From assembly GCF_017743995.1 (NCBI RefSeq), contig NZ_JAGHRB010000007.1, positions 62,001 through 126,000 on the forward strand: a DNA stretch of 64,000 nucleotides. Reading direction: 5' to 3'. Made by a program: the position numbers and the translations under genes. Under the pieces are notes generated by a model. That model made no database searches. It was not told where the DNA came from and saw only the letters and a program-made list of their open reading frames with translations. This stretch comes from Ruegeria sp. R13_0 (GTDB lineage Bacteria > Pseudomonadota > Alphaproteobacteria > Rhodobacterales > Rhodobacteraceae). This document shows, one piece after another, positions 44,874 through 54,438 of the stretch; the first letter of the stretch is position 1; each line of letters starts with the position of its first letter.

Positions 44874-46055
44874 CTAGACGCTCAAGCTGTCGAGAACGTC
44901 CCGGTAAAACAGATCCAACTCATTTGCGCCGATCGGGTTCGCTGTCCAGTTACGGTCTATTTCCAGCGTTCCGACCGGAACAATTTTTCTTGCAACTTCT
45001 TCGGGAGTCGTTTCGTCGATACGTCCACTCGCCCAATCATGAAAGGCTGATGAATACCGAACCTGCGCGCCACTTAAAGGTAACTTGATTGTTTCTCCTT
45101 CAGCGAAAAACGTCAGACCATCCCCCATCTCTTCACCAATAATCATGAGCCGTCGTCCTATACGATACTTTAAGAGTGCCACAAAAACGATTGCCGCTGA
45201 GAAGGAGAATTTGTCGACAAGTACAGCCATTTTTCGGTTTTTGTTGCCCTGTGAAATCGCGTCAATCAAAGGCAAAGTCCGAAGAAAATCGCCTCCCGTG
45301 TTTCCTCGGATGTCTAAAACCAGAGGGATGTCAGAGCGCACTTTAGCCAATTCGGTCGCCTTGGCTATTGCATCGGACAATGCGGCCTTGCTGGGGTCAA
45401 AAAAGCTAGGCAGGGACATTAGCACGCCGGAACTGCCGAAGTCTTTTATCATCAAGTATTCACGCGGGGACCATGCTGCGTCGGTTCTTCCGTGCTCGTT
45501 CAATGGATAGAAAACCGAACCATTGACGACCTTCGTCGAACTCAGCTGCAGCTCAATGGTACGACCTTCCCCATCCGCAATCTGGTATCGAAACGCGCCG
45601 TGGCTCGACGGAATTCCGAAGTTCTTTAACGCAGCAGGCCATACAAAGAGAATTGGTCCAATCACGCGCTGACGCTGTCTCGTCCCTGCCAAGAACTTCC
45701 TCGACGCGCGTTCGATTTCTCCGGTCGAAACGCCATTAATGCTCATCAATTCTCCTCCAACCGCACTAAGGAAGTTCGAGGAGGCGTCAAGAAGGCGTAC
45801 TTTGGTTCCTATAGTCGCAAGTCTAAGTGGCAAAATCGAAATGGCATCATTTGGGATCAACCGCGAATGCCCATTCCCCGGAAGCGCCATGAGACGCATT
45901 AGTGAAAGTAGAAATTCGTCTTTGCGATTCAGCAGCGCATTGCGCCGAGCATCACGAACGCAGACATCCACCATCTCGCGGTCGACCGCTCGAAAACTTG
46001 GATCGGCCGGCAGAACTTTTGACACGACTTGTTCGAGGTCCTGGATCAGTGACAT
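44874..46055 (-). CDS. S41 family (C-terminal processing peptidase-like) protein, orphan
   Basis: The 393-residue protein resembles tail-specific proteases: LALPGNGHSRL... is represented by LPGNGHSRLIP at residues 58-68, LVLDIRGNTGG at 245-255 is the conserved strand after the helical part, and VLVDKFSFSAA (residues 278-288) holds Ser286 as presumptive nucleophile. It lacks a signal peptide and an obvious PDZ domain, so it would act in the cytoplasm. Base composition looks lower in GC than the neighbours, with several AT-rich stretches, suggesting transfer. No partner gene adjoins it; the function is unknown. Confidence 0.65.
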   Translation of the reverse strand: MSLIQDLEQVVSKVLPADPSFRAVDREMVDVCVRDARRNALLNRKDEFLLSLMRLMALPGNGHSRLIPNDAISILPLRLATIGTKVRLLDASSNFLSAVGGELMSINGVSTGEIERASRKFLAGTRQRQRVIGPILFVWPAALKNFGIPSSHGAFRYQIADGEGRTIELQLSSTKVVNGSVFYPLNEHGRTDAAWSPREYLMIKDFGSSGVLMSLPSFFDPSKAALSDAIAKATELAKVRSDIPLVLDIRGNTGGDFLRTLPLIDAISQGNKNRKMAVLVDKFSFSAAIVFVALLKYRIGRRLMIIGEEMGDGLTFFAEGETIKLPLSGAQVRYSSAFHDWASGRIDETTPEEVARKIVPVGTLEIDRNWTANPIGANELDLFYRDVLDSLSV

Positions 46056-46123
46056 AGCTCAATGTGTCTTTTTTCGTAGCCCGCAATCCAATAAGGGTAC
46101 AAAGAGACCGCTTCATCGAAAAC

Positions 46124-46150
46124 AAAAAAAGCCGGGCCATCTGGCCCGGC
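46124..46150 (-). terminator. Rho-independent terminator of the response regulator gene
   Basis: GCCGGGCC-AGAT-GGCCCGGC (minus strand) forms an eight-pair stem followed by seven T. It lies 105 bases after the stop of the response regulator gene and before the S41-like gene. Confidence 0.85.
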
Positions 46151-46254
46151 AGTCCAACAGGGAGGTACATGTCATTACCCGGACATGCACGGGTTGGGAG
46201 CAACCTAATTATGAGTTCAGGGTATCACTTTGATCCAAATCAATCCACCTCGGA

Positions 46255-46941
46255 TCAAGAGACCAGTCGATATCCACCCGACTCTGTGACCAAAAGGCGC
46301 GCATTTGACGGGTCAGGCTCGATCTTCTGGCGCAGGCGGTAGATGTGCGTCTCAAGCGTGTGGGTCGTAACACCCGCATTGTAGCCCCAGACCTCATGCA
46401 GCAGCACATCGCGCGCCACCACGCCATCGGTCGAGCGGTAGAGGAACTTTAGGATGTTGGTTTCCTTCTCAGTCAGACGGATTTTCCGGTCTTCCTCAGT
46501 GATCAACATCTTCATGGCAGGCTTGAACGTGTAGGGGCCAAGTACGAATACCGCGTCTTCGGACTGTTCATGCTGACGCAATTGAGCGCGAATGCGGGCC
46601 AGCAGAACCGGGAATTTGAACGGCTTGGGAACATAATCGTTGGCACCAGCATCCAGACCCAGGATCGTGTCGGCATCGCTGTCATGGCCCGTCAGCATCA
46701 GGATCGGGCTTTTGACACCCTGTTTGCGCATCAGGCGGCACAGCTCTCGACCGTCCGTGTCGGGAAGACCCACATCCAGAATCACGAGGTCGTAGATCGC
46801 TTCGCGCGCGCGCTCCATCGCGGACGCTCCGTCAGAGGCTTCGAACACGTCGAAATCCTCGGTCATCACAAGTTGCTCGCTGAGCGCCTCGCGCAGGTCC
46901 TCGTCATCATCCACCAACAGGATTTTCTTGAGCTGAGCCAT
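46255..46941 (-). CDS. OmpR-family response regulator
   Basis: The 228-residue protein has a receiver domain with phosphoacceptor Asp56 (LVILDVGLP), Thr84 and Lys106 (VPKPFKF), and a C-terminal winged-helix DNA-binding domain (about 130-225). No cognate histidine kinase is adjacent, so its signal is unknown. ATG 46941 follows GGAGG; the open frame reaches into the ribA region, but that part is not coding. The N-terminus (MAQLKKILLVDDDED) differs from CtrA, so I do not call it CtrA. Confidence 0.92.
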   Translation of the reverse strand: MAQLKKILLVDDDEDLREALSEQLVMTEDFDVFEASDGASAMERAREAIYDLVILDVGLPDTDGRELCRLMRKQGVKSPILMLTGHDSDADTILGLDAGANDYVPKPFKFPVLLARIRAQLRQHEQSEDAVFVLGPYTFKPAMKMLITEEDRKIRLTEKETNILKFLYRSTDGVVARDVLLHEVWGYNAGVTTHTLETHIYRLRQKIEPDPSNARLLVTESGGYRLVS

Positions 46942-47103
46942 TCTTGGGTCCTCCAAAGCCTTTCCCATCACTTGCGTGTGGAATATGCAATCAACAAGAT
47001 TTACTGCAACCGTCTCACGCCTTCGTGTCAGACGCAGCGGAAATGTTTCACAATTCCAGCCGAAAGCGCTAGGAAAAGGGTCGAACGTTATAGGGTAACA
47101 TAG

Positions 47104-48198
47104 ATGAGTCTCATCCCCGATATCACCGAATTGCTGGCGCGCGCGCGGGCTGACCTGCGGATGGGCGTGCCAATCGTGCTGGTGGATGACAATGGCGGCA
47201 GCGTTCTGGCCATCTCGGCCGAAACCATCACGCCCCAGCGATTGGCCGATCTGCGCAGTTTGGGTGGGGCACCTGTGGTAGCTATCACCGGGCGACGGGC
47301 GGAAACGCTGAAAGCACGCGCTTACGATGGCGATTTGGCGCGGGTGTTGATCCCGGCAGATGCTGACATGGCATGGGTACAAGCTGTGGCGGACCCATCG
47401 GACGATCTGAATGCGCCGATGAAAGGCCCGCTGATGACGGAAAGGCAGGGCAATGCCAATCTGCATCGCATTGCTATCGCGCTGGCCAAATCCGCCCGCT
47501 TGCTGCCTGCCGCCGTGGTGCTGCCAGTCGAAGACGGCCGCAATTTCGTGGCGACCCACGGGTTGACCTGCATAGATCACTCCCGGGCGGCGCCGCATCT
47601 TGCAGATCGCAGCGCTCTGCACCCGGTTGTCGCCGCGCGCTTACCAATGGAAGTTTCTGAAGCTGGCCGGTTGCACGTTTTCCGCCCTGAAGACGGCGGG
47701 GAAGAGCATTACGCGGTCGAGGTCGGGCGACCGGATCGCAGCAAGCCCGTCTTGGCTCGGCTTCATTCGGCCTGTTTTACCGGCGACATCATGGGCAGCC
47801 TGAAATGTGACTGCGGCCCTCAACTGCGCGGCGCACTGGCTCAGATGGGGGCGGAGGGCGCAGGCGTGTTGCTCTATCTGAATCAGGAAGGGCGCGGAAT
47901 CGGGCTGGCCAACAAGATGCGCGCTTATTTCCTGCAAGATCAGGGCTTTGACACGGTCGAAGCCAACCATCGCCTTGGGTTTGAAGATGATGAGCGCGAC
48001 TTCCGCCTCGGGTCGGATATTCTGAAATCGCTGGGCTTCAGCTCGGTCCGGTTGCTGACCAACAATCCCGCGAAGATCGCCATGATGGAGCGCACGGGGA
48101 TCGCCGTCGCCGAGCGGGTTCCGCTGAAAGTCGGGGAGACCGCCCATAACCGCGGATATCTTGAGACTAAGGCCGCAAAATCCGGGCATTTGCTGTGA
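47104..48198 (+). CDS. ribA: GTP cyclohydrolase II with N-terminal RibB-like extension
   Basis: The 364-residue protein has a C-terminal GTP cyclohydrolase II domain (about 190-364) with zinc ligands C224, C235 and C237 (ACFTGDIMGSLKCDCG) and GRGIGLANK near residue 266. This is the first step of riboflavin synthesis from GTP. The N-terminal 180 residues resemble the dihydroxybutanone phosphate synthase fold but appear to lack its acidic motif, a pattern known in alphaproteobacterial RibA. It overlaps the next gene by four bases (GTGA), so they are coupled. Confidence 0.9.
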   Translation: MSLIPDITELLARARADLRMGVPIVLVDDNGGSVLAISAETITPQRLADLRSLGGAPVVAITGRRAETLKARAYDGDLARVLIPADADMAWVQAVADPSDDLNAPMKGPLMTERQGNANLHRIAIALAKSARLLPAAVVLPVEDGRNFVATHGLTCIDHSRAAPHLADRSALHPVVAARLPMEVSEAGRLHVFRPEDGGEEHYAVEVGRPDRSKPVLARLHSACFTGDIMGSLKCDCGPQLRGALAQMGAEGAGVLLYLNQEGRGIGLANKMRAYFLQDQGFDTVEANHRLGFEDDERDFRLGSDILKSLGFSSVRLLTNNPAKIAMMERTGIAVAERVPLKVGETAHNRGYLETKAAKSGHLL

Positions 48199-48695
48199 CA
48201 ACCGCAGATTTGGTGCTGACCCCGCGGGGTATTCGGTTCCGGGGACGGTCCTTTCCCTGCTCAATCGGGAAAGGCGGGCGGAGCACTGCGAAACGCGAAG
48301 GCGATGGCGCCACGCCGGTCGGTGTTCATCGCATTGTCGGCATGCTCTACCGCGCGGATCGGATCTCGGCCCCCACGTCATGGGCCATTCCGATCGGCCC
48401 GCGAGACCTGTGGTCGGACGATTCGAAAGACAGTCGTTACAACCAACTGGTCACTGCCCCCTACACGTTCAGTCATGAACGGCTGCGCCGCGCGGACCCT
48501 TTGTACGATCTGGTGCTGCTGACCGATTGGAATTGGCCGAATGCGGTGCCGGGCAAAGGCTCGGCAATCTTCCTGCACCAATGGCGGAGACCGGGTTATC
48601 CGACCGAGGGCTGTGTCGCCTTCCGTCGCGACCACCTGCGCTGGATAGCCGAGCGGATCACGCCCGGCACCCGCCTGATCATTCCTGAGGTCTGA
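48195..48695 (+). CDS. L,D-transpeptidase family (YkuD) protein
   Basis: The 166-residue protein is a YkuD domain with catalytic His128, Cys140 in TEGCVAF, and Arg144. It would make or edit peptidoglycan crosslinks. It has no clear signal peptide with the GTG start at 48195, so either it acts in the cytoplasm or the domain has another role. The start overlaps the ribA stop as GTGA; the end overlaps the convergent yggS-like gene by 17 bases. Confidence 0.85.
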   Translation: MTTADLVLTPRGIRFRGRSFPCSIGKGGRSTAKREGDGATPVGVHRIVGMLYRADRISAPTSWAIPIGPRDLWSDDSKDSRYNQLVTAPYTFSHERLRRADPLYDLVLLTDWNWPNAVPGKGSAIFLHQWRRPGYPTEGCVAFRRDHLRWIAERITPGTRLIIPEV

Positions 48696-49338
48696 CCCGT
48701 TCACCAAAGATGGCTGAGCCGACGCGCACATGGGTGGCCCCCAGCGCAATCGCCTGTTCGAAATCGCCACTCATGCCCATCGAAAGACCCTTAAGGTCAT
48801 TGCGGGCAGCAATCTTCGCCAACAAGGCAAAATGCAGCGCTGGTTCTTCCTCGACCGGCGGGATGCACATCAGACCGCGAACTGGCAGGTCCAACGTCCG
48901 GCATTCTGCAATGAACCCATCCGCATCGGCAGGGAGGATACCGGCCTTCTGTTCCTCTTCCCCCGTATTGACCTGAATGAAGAGGTCCGGGCTGGAGCCC
49001 AGCTCCTGCGCCAAGCGCGCCAGAGTTTTGGCCAGTTTCGGGCGATCGACCGAGTGGATCGCATCGCAAAGCTCCATCGCCTGACGGGCTTTGTTGGTTT
49101 GCAGCGGGCCGATCAGGTGTAGATCAATGCCGGCGAATTGCTCCTTGAACGCGGGCCATTTACCGGCCGCTTCCTGCACGCGGTTCTCGCCAAAGCACCG
49201 ATGACCTTGTTCCAGCACATCCTGCACGCGCTCATTTGGCTGCACCTTGGATACGGCGATCAGCTTCACCGACCCGGCAGCCCGCCCTGCTTTGGCTTCG
49301 GCTTTTGCGATACGGGCGGAAATCTCTGACAGCGACAT
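48679..49338 (-). CDS. PLP homeostasis protein, YggS/PROSC type
   Basis: The 219-residue protein is a single-domain PLP-binding TIM barrel, with the PLP lysine K31 in LIAVSKVQP, FGENRVQE, HLIGPLQTNK, MGMSGDFEQAI and VRVGSAIFG. YggS has no known catalytic activity and maintains vitamin B6 balance. The start chosen is ATG 49338; the frame runs further upstream but lacks family residues there. Confidence 0.93.
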   Translation of the reverse strand: MSLSEISARIAKAEAKAGRAAGSVKLIAVSKVQPNERVQDVLEQGHRCFGENRVQEAAGKWPAFKEQFAGIDLHLIGPLQTNKARQAMELCDAIHSVDRPKLAKTLARLAQELGSSPDLFIQVNTGEEEQKAGILPADADGFIAECRTLDLPVRGLMCIPPVEEEPALHFALLAKIAARNDLKGLSMGMSGDFEQAIALGATHVRVGSAIFGERVRPQE

Positions 49339-49393
49339 GGCGATCCTCAAATCTGGTTTGCAGCGAGACAAACACCAAGTCGGCACAAAAGAA

Positions 49394-49419
49394 AAGGGCG
49401 GGTCCGAAGACCCGCCCTT
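49394..49419 (-). terminator. Rho-independent terminator of the porin gene
   Basis: AAGGGCGGGTC-TTCG-GACCCGCCCTT (minus strand) is an eleven-pair perfect stem followed by TTCTTTT. It lies 23 bases after the porin stop. Confidence 0.88.
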
Positions 49420-49441
49420 GAACCGTGTGGTTCAGATCAAC

Positions 49442-50554
49442 TTAGAAGCTGAACTGGACACCCAGGTCTGCAACAGTGGTGGTGTCGCCATCACCAACTT
49501 TGTTGCTGCCGATGCCGCCGCGCAGCGATACACCGCCACCCAGGTCATAGATTGCACCAAGACCGAAGGCTTGGGTGTCAAACTCGGCGCTACCGTCACC
49601 ATACGAGAACAGGATCTGAGTCGCTGCGCCCAGGTTGTAACCAGCCGACAGACCCCAGAAGGTGTCGAACACCAGATTGTCCGGGTCACCATCCGAGCTT
49701 TCGTCGCCAACCAGACCAGTGATGGTCAGATCGCCAAACGTGACGTGACCGGTCAGAACGACCATGTCCGCATCAGCGGCAACAGTTGTTGCGCCTGCGT
49801 CGTCGATGACACCAGTGGCGGGATCATAGTCCGCGATGGTTGCTTCCAGGTCGTCAGACTGTGCGTAGCCTACAGCCACACCCCAGTTGCTGCCTGCGTA
49901 AGCTGCGCTGATGCCCCACTGCTCGGAATCGCCTGTTTCCCAGACAAAATCGTCGGCAATGATTTCGTAATCGTCGCCAGCGTCGTCACCCGAGTACGAA
50001 ACAGCAACGTTGAAGTCGCCGAAGGTGTAACCAGCGTACACGCCGTTTTCGCCAGCACCAGTCGAGGTGTAAGCGTCAAACGCGAAGTTGGCACCAACGT
50101 ACTGACCAGTGAACAGGGTCAGGCCGGGTTCAAAACCATAGTAGTCCTGAAGGTTGTCGATAACGCCGGCAATGTTGCCAACGTCAACACGCAGACCGCC
50201 GTATGTGGTTGTGAAGACTGCGCCGTTCAGACCTGCAGTGCCGGCAGAGCCGTCAGCATTGTCGTCAGCCTGCAGACGTACACGACCCGAGAAGCCTACG
50301 CCGCCATCTGTTTCAGCGTTTGCGTCGATGTTCAGGCGGAAACGCGAGTCCAGGAACGCATCGTCTTCATCCGTGGTTACGACTGTACGCTCGGTGTCAC
50401 CGCTTGTGGTGTTGGTGTCCGAAACGATTTCGGTGGTGGCGTTGTCTTCAATATACTGAAGACCAAAGCGACCAAAACCGCTGAAGCTGACCTCAGCTGC
50501 TGCAACGCCTGCGGTCGCTACCAGCGCCGTCGTTGCGAGAAGAACTTTTTTCAT
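49442..50554 (-). CDS. Gram-negative porin
   Basis: The 370-residue outer-membrane protein starts with a signal peptide (MKKVLLATTALVATAGVAAA, then EVSFSGFGRFG) typical of alphaproteobacterial porins. Alternating beta-strand sequence runs to the end, which closes with VADLGVQFSF, a C-terminal aromatic signature for outer-membrane insertion. It is rich in Asp, Gly and Thr, consistent with an anion/cation-selective porin exposed to marine conditions (inference). The 282-base gap upstream probably contains its promoter and that of the divergent DUF3576 gene. Confidence 0.92.
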   Translation of the reverse strand: MKKVLLATTALVATAGVAAAEVSFSGFGRFGLQYIEDNATTEIVSDTNTTSGDTERTVVTTDEDDAFLDSRFRLNIDANAETDGGVGFSGRVRLQADDNADGSAGTAGLNGAVFTTTYGGLRVDVGNIAGVIDNLQDYYGFEPGLTLFTGQYVGANFAFDAYTSTGAGENGVYAGYTFGDFNVAVSYSGDDAGDDYEIIADDFVWETGDSEQWGISAAYAGSNWGVAVGYAQSDDLEATIADYDPATGVIDDAGATTVAADADMVVLTGHVTFGDLTITGLVGDESSDGDPDNLVFDTFWGLSAGYNLGAATQILFSYGDGSAEFDTQAFGLGAIYDLGGGVSLRGGIGSNKVGDGDTTTVADLGVQFSF

Positions 50555-50836
50555 CTTGTTACCCTCGGTTTCATTTAAGAGTTTTCTACTCGACACATAC
50601 CTAAGCATGCGTCTCAGCACGGACATCGTTTCGCTTGTTTACCCCCCTTTGCGCAAGCTCAGCCTAAAGAAGCTGACCGCATTGAGGTTGGATTGGTGCA
50701 AGGATGCCACAGTCTGCTCAACCCGGATCGGATGTATACACTGGTAATTGAGAAGAATAGGCTTGTTGCGCGCGGTTTGCTTGGCTAGGAGTAGCTTCCA
50801 AAGACCGCAATATTAGTGAAATAGGACCAATAGACG

Positions 50837-51322
50837 ATGCGTTTGCCGACGACTTTGGGTTTGATCATTCTGACTGCGACACTGGCGGCATGTGGGCAAA
50901 ATCGGAGCGTCGTCAACAGCTCAGACATTCTGGCTACGGGCACGCGTACGGATGAGCGCGAGCTGGCCGATCCCGAACGCACCACGATCTGGGATATCTT
51001 TAGTGCCAACAATGCCGAGCAGACCACCAATGTGAACCGTTACCTTTGGGCGGCGTCGCTGGATGTTCTGAATTTCCTGCCCGTGCAAGAGGTTGACCCG
51101 TTTACCGGTGTGATCGTAACGGGTTACGGCACCCCTCCGGGCGGTGGGCGGCAGTATCGCGCCACCGTGCATATAAGTGACCCGGCGCTTGCCGCGCGCT
51201 CTCTTTCGGTTGCGCTGCAGTCCAGCGGGGGCTCTCCGGTCAGCGCCGCAACCACCCGCGCGGTCGAGGATGCGATCCTCTCGCGTGCAAGACAGCTACG
51301 GATTGCAGACAACAAGTTCTAG
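50837..51322 (+). CDS. DUF3576 lipoprotein
   Basis: The 161-residue protein has a lipoprotein signal ([12 protein letters not shown]) and matches the DUF3576 family, with [36 protein letters not shown], which is widely conserved in Rhodobacterales and other Alphaproteobacteria. It is probably in the outer membrane; its function is not established. It is divergent from the porin and 70 bases upstream of leuS, from which a terminator separates it. Confidence 0.88.
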   Translation: MRLPTTLGLIILTATLAACGQNRSVVNSSDILATGTRTDERELADPERTTIWDIFSANNAEQTTNVNRYLWAASLDVLNFLPVQEVDPFTGVIVTGYGTPPGGGRQYRATVHISDPALAARSLSVALQSSGGSPVSAATTRAVEDAILSRARQLRIADNKF

Positions 51323-51351
51323 CAACCCGATCAAAATCGCTCTAAAGACCA

Positions 51352-51375
51352 CGCCGGGTTCATACCCGGCGTTTT
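51352..51375 (+). terminator. Rho-independent terminator after the DUF3576 gene
   Basis: CGCCGGGT-TCAT-ACCCGGCG is an eight-pair stem followed by TTTT. It lies 29 bases after the stop and 17 bases before the leuS start. Confidence 0.75.
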
Positions 51376-51392
51376 CAGTTACGAAGGACCGC

Positions 51393-53948
51393 ATGATGTC
51401 GCGCTACTCGGCCAGTGAAATCGAAAAAAAATGGCAAAAGGTCTGGGACAAGGCCGGAATCTTCACCGCCGACCACAAGGCGGACAAGCCCAAATACTAC
51501 GTGCTTGAGATGTTCCCCTACCCGTCTGGCCGAATCCATATGGGTCACGTGCGCAACTACACGATGGGCGACGTGATCGCGCGGCACAAGCTGGCGACCG
51601 GTCACAACGTCTTGCACCCGATGGGATGGGACGCGTTCGGGATGCCGGCAGAAAACGCTGCGATGGCGATTGGCGGCCACCCAAAAGACTGGACCTATGG
51701 CAACATCGCCGACATGCGCGGGCAGATGAAGCCTTTGGGCCTGTCGATCGACTGGTCGCGCGAATTCGCCACCTGTGACCCGGAATATTATGGCCAGCAA
51801 CAAGCACTGTTCCTCGATATGCTCGAAGCCGGTCTGGTCTACCGCAAGAACGCCGTCGTGAACTGGGACCCGGTCGATATGACCGTTCTGGCCAACGAGC
51901 AGGTCGAAAACGGACGCGGCTGGCGCTCGGGCGCTTTGGTGGAAAGGCGCGAGCTGACGCAATGGTTCTTCAAGATCTCGGACTATTCCGAGGAGCTGCT
52001 GGACGCCTTGGACACGCTTGAAAACTGGCCCGCCAAAGTCCGACTGATGCAGGAGAACTGGATCGGCAAGTCGCGTGGCCTGCAATTTGGCTTTGAACGC
52101 ACCGATGGCGGTGAGCCGATCACCGTATACACGACTCGCCCCGACACCCTGCTGGGCGCGTCTTTTGTCGGTATCTCGCCAGATCACCCGATTGCCAAAC
52201 AGCTTGAGGCTGAAAACCCGGAAGTCGCTGAATTCGTTGCTGAATGCCGGAAGGGTGGCACCACCGAAGAAGCGATCGAAACCGCCGATAAGCTGGGCTA
52301 CGACACAGGCATCAAGGTCAAACACCCTCTGGACCCGAACTGGGAACTGCCGGTCTGGATCGCGAACTTCATCCTGATGGACTACGGCACCGGCGCGATT
52401 TTCGCATGCCCGGCCCATGATCAGCGCGATCTGGATTTCTGCCGCAAATACGGCCTGCCCGTGGTCGATACGTTCTTTGCGCTGGATGATGATACTCCGG
52501 TCGACAAGCTCGCATTCGTTCCGCCAAAAACCGAGAAAGTCCGCTGGGTGAACCATTTCGCGGGTCTGACCGAGGCAACCGGCGAAGAGGCCATCAACGC
52601 CACCGTCGATTTTGCCGAGAAGGCCGGTTGGGGCGAAGGTGTCACCAAATTCCGTTTGCGCGACTGGGGTCTCAGCCGCCAGCGCTACTGGGGTTGCCCG
52701 ATTCCCGTTGTTCACTGCGAAAAATGCGGGACGGTGCCCGAGAAGAAAGAGAATCTGCCGATCGCGCTGCCCTATGATGACGGCAACGGCAAAGCCATCG
52801 ACTTCTCGATCCCCGGCAATCCGCTGGACCGTCACCCCAGCTGGCGGGATACGCCTTGCCCGTCCTGCGGCGCACCGGCCAAGCGCGAAACCGACACGAT
52901 GGACACGTTCGTCGATTCGTCCTGGTACTACGCCCGTTTCACCGCTCCACGCGCGGAAACCCCGACTGATTTGGCTGAGGCCGAATACTGGATGAATGTC
53001 GACCAGTATATCGGCGGTATTGAGCATGCGATTCTGCACCTGCTCTATTCCCGCTTCTTCGCCCGTGCGATGCAGATCACCGGCCATCTGCCGAAAAAGG
53101 CCATCGAGCCGTTCAACGCACTGTTCACCCAGGGCATGGTCACGCATGAGATCTACCAGACGCGCGACGCCAATGGCCGCCCGGTCTATCACCTGCCCGA
53201 GGACGTGGCCGACGGCAAATTGGCCGACGGCACCGAGGTCGAGATCATCCCCTCGGCCAAGATGTCGAAATCCAAGAAAAACGTTGTCGACCCGGTCAGC
53301 ATTATCTCGGCCTTCGGCGCAGATACTGCCCGTTGGTTCGTCCTGTCCGATTCGCCGCCCGAGCGGGACGTGGAATGGACAGCTTCCGGCGCCGAGGCCG
53401 CGTTCAAGCACCTAAGCCGTGTGCATCGCATCGCCTCCGAGATCGCCGAGTCGGACGTTCCAGCCAATGGTGAAGACGAAACCCTGCTGCGCGAGATGCA
53501 CAAAGCGATCCATGATGTTTCGGGGGGTGTCGAATCCTTTGGCTTCAACGCCTCGATTGCCAAGCTTTATGCCTTCACCAACACTCTGGCGAAGTCGAAA
53601 GCGGGAACCGAGGCCAAGCGCGAAGCCGCTAAGACTTTGGCACAGTTGATGTCGCCGATGACGCCACACCTGTCCGAGGAACTCTGGCAGCTGCTGGGTG
53701 GTGAGGGTCTAGTGGCAACCGCTGCTTGGCCGGTCGCGGATGAGGCGATGCTGGTCGATGACACCATCACCTTGCCAATCCAAATCAACGGCAAACGCCG
53801 CGCGGAAATCAGCGTTCCCAAGGATATGCCCAAGGATGAGGTTGAAAAAATCGCGCTCAGCACCGAAGCTGTGCAAAAGGCGTTGGAGGGAGCCGCGCCG
53901 AAGAAGGTGATTGTTGTCCCGGGCCGGATCGTGAATGTCGTCGTTTAA
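51393..53948 (+). CDS. leuS: Leucyl-tRNA synthetase
   Basis: The 851-residue class I synthetase has the HIGH-equivalent H49-M-G-H, the CP1 editing domain in the middle, and KMSKS at K623. It attaches leucine to tRNA-Leu and edits mischarged products. The start is ATG 51393 or 51396, just behind GAAGGA; the long upstream frame is part of the DUF3576 region. It overlaps lptE by 14 bases, and lptE overlaps holA by four bases, the typical alphaproteobacterial leuS-lptE-holA operon. Confidence 0.97.
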   Translation: MMSRYSASEIEKKWQKVWDKAGIFTADHKADKPKYYVLEMFPYPSGRIHMGHVRNYTMGDVIARHKLATGHNVLHPMGWDAFGMPAENAAMAIGGHPKDWTYGNIADMRGQMKPLGLSIDWSREFATCDPEYYGQQQALFLDMLEAGLVYRKNAVVNWDPVDMTVLANEQVENGRGWRSGALVERRELTQWFFKISDYSEELLDALDTLENWPAKVRLMQENWIGKSRGLQFGFERTDGGEPITVYTTRPDTLLGASFVGISPDHPIAKQLEAENPEVAEFVAECRKGGTTEEAIETADKLGYDTGIKVKHPLDPNWELPVWIANFILMDYGTGAIFACPAHDQRDLDFCRKYGLPVVDTFFALDDDTPVDKLAFVPPKTEKVRWVNHFAGLTEATGEEAINATVDFAEKAGWGEGVTKFRLRDWGLSRQRYWGCPIPVVHCEKCGTVPEKKENLPIALPYDDGNGKAIDFSIPGNPLDRHPSWRDTPCPSCGAPAKRETDTMDTFVDSSWYYARFTAPRAETPTDLAEAEYWMNVDQYIGGIEHAILHLLYSRFFARAMQITGHLPKKAIEPFNALFTQGMVTHEIYQTRDANGRPVYHLPEDVADGKLADGTEVEIIPSAKMSKSKKNVVDPVSIISAFGADTARWFVLSDSPPERDVEWTASGAEAAFKHLSRVHRIASEIAESDVPANGEDETLLREMHKAIHDVSGGVESFGFNASIAKLYAFTNTLAKSKAGTEAKREAAKTLAQLMSPMTPHLSEELWQLLGGEGLVATAAWPVADEAMLVDDTITLPIQINGKRRAEISVPKDMPKDEVEKIALSTEAVQKALEGAAPKKVIVVPGRIVNVVV

Positions 53949-54438
53949 CCGCAGAAGTTTCTTGCTCGCCCCGCTGGCTGCCTGTTTCCTTGGGGCCGCC
54001 TGCGGGTTCGAACCGATCTATGCGCCCGGTGGGGCGGGCTCGGAGCTTTTTGGCAAGGTTGAGGTATCGGCCCCGAACACGGTCGACAGCTTCCTGCTGG
54101 TTCAGAACCTCGAACAAAAGCTGGGGCGCAGCGCGACCTCAGGCAATGCCTACCGTCTGGATGTCCGTGTTGAGACCGCCGTTCAGGCCGCCGCGATCAC
54201 GACCACCAACGAAATCAACCGCTTGTCCATCGACGGGCGTGCGGAATACACGCTGAAATCGAATGAAACAGGTCAGATTCTGGCCTCTGGCGAAGTCACT
54301 GATTTCGTAGGCTATTCGGCGGCAGGGTCCACCGTTTCGACCCTGGCGGATGAGCGCGACGCCCGAGAGCGCCTGATGGTGATTCTGTCCGACCAGATCG
54401 TAAATCGCCTCTATGCGACGCCGGGCCTGACCTCATGA
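53935..54438 (+). CDS. lptE: LPS-assembly lipoprotein LptE
   Basis: The 167-residue protein has an N-terminal signal with [13 protein letters not shown], in which the cysteine would be lipidated; the sequence right after it is typical of alphaproteobacterial LptE. It plugs the LptD barrel in the outer membrane during lipopolysaccharide insertion. It overlaps leuS by 14 bases and holA by four bases (ATGA). Confidence 0.87.
   Translation: MSSFNRRSFLLAPLAACFLGAACGFEPIYAPGGAGSELFGKVEVSAPNTVDSFLLVQNLEQKLGRSATSGNAYRLDVRVETAVQAAAITTTNEINRLSIDGRAEYTLKSNETGQILASGEVTDFVGYSAAGSTVSTLADERDARERLMVILSDQIVNRLYATPGLTS

Noticed and set aside
46255-46941. Reading the response regulator as CtrA.
   Set aside because: The N-terminus and the output domain do not match CtrA; only the OmpR family can be supported.
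46942-47622. Extension of the response regulator frame into ribA.
   Set aside because: The receiver domain begins at 46941 behind GGAGG; the upstream part overlaps well-supported ribA on the opposite strand.
49247-50578. A plus-strand open frame across the porin gene.
   Set aside because: The porin reading has a signal peptide, beta-strand pattern and terminator; the plus-strand frame is valine/cysteine-rich shadow sequence.
51375-53411. A long minus-strand open frame opposite leuS.
   Set aside because: It covers conserved LeuS coding sequence on the opposite strand and lacks recognisable domains.
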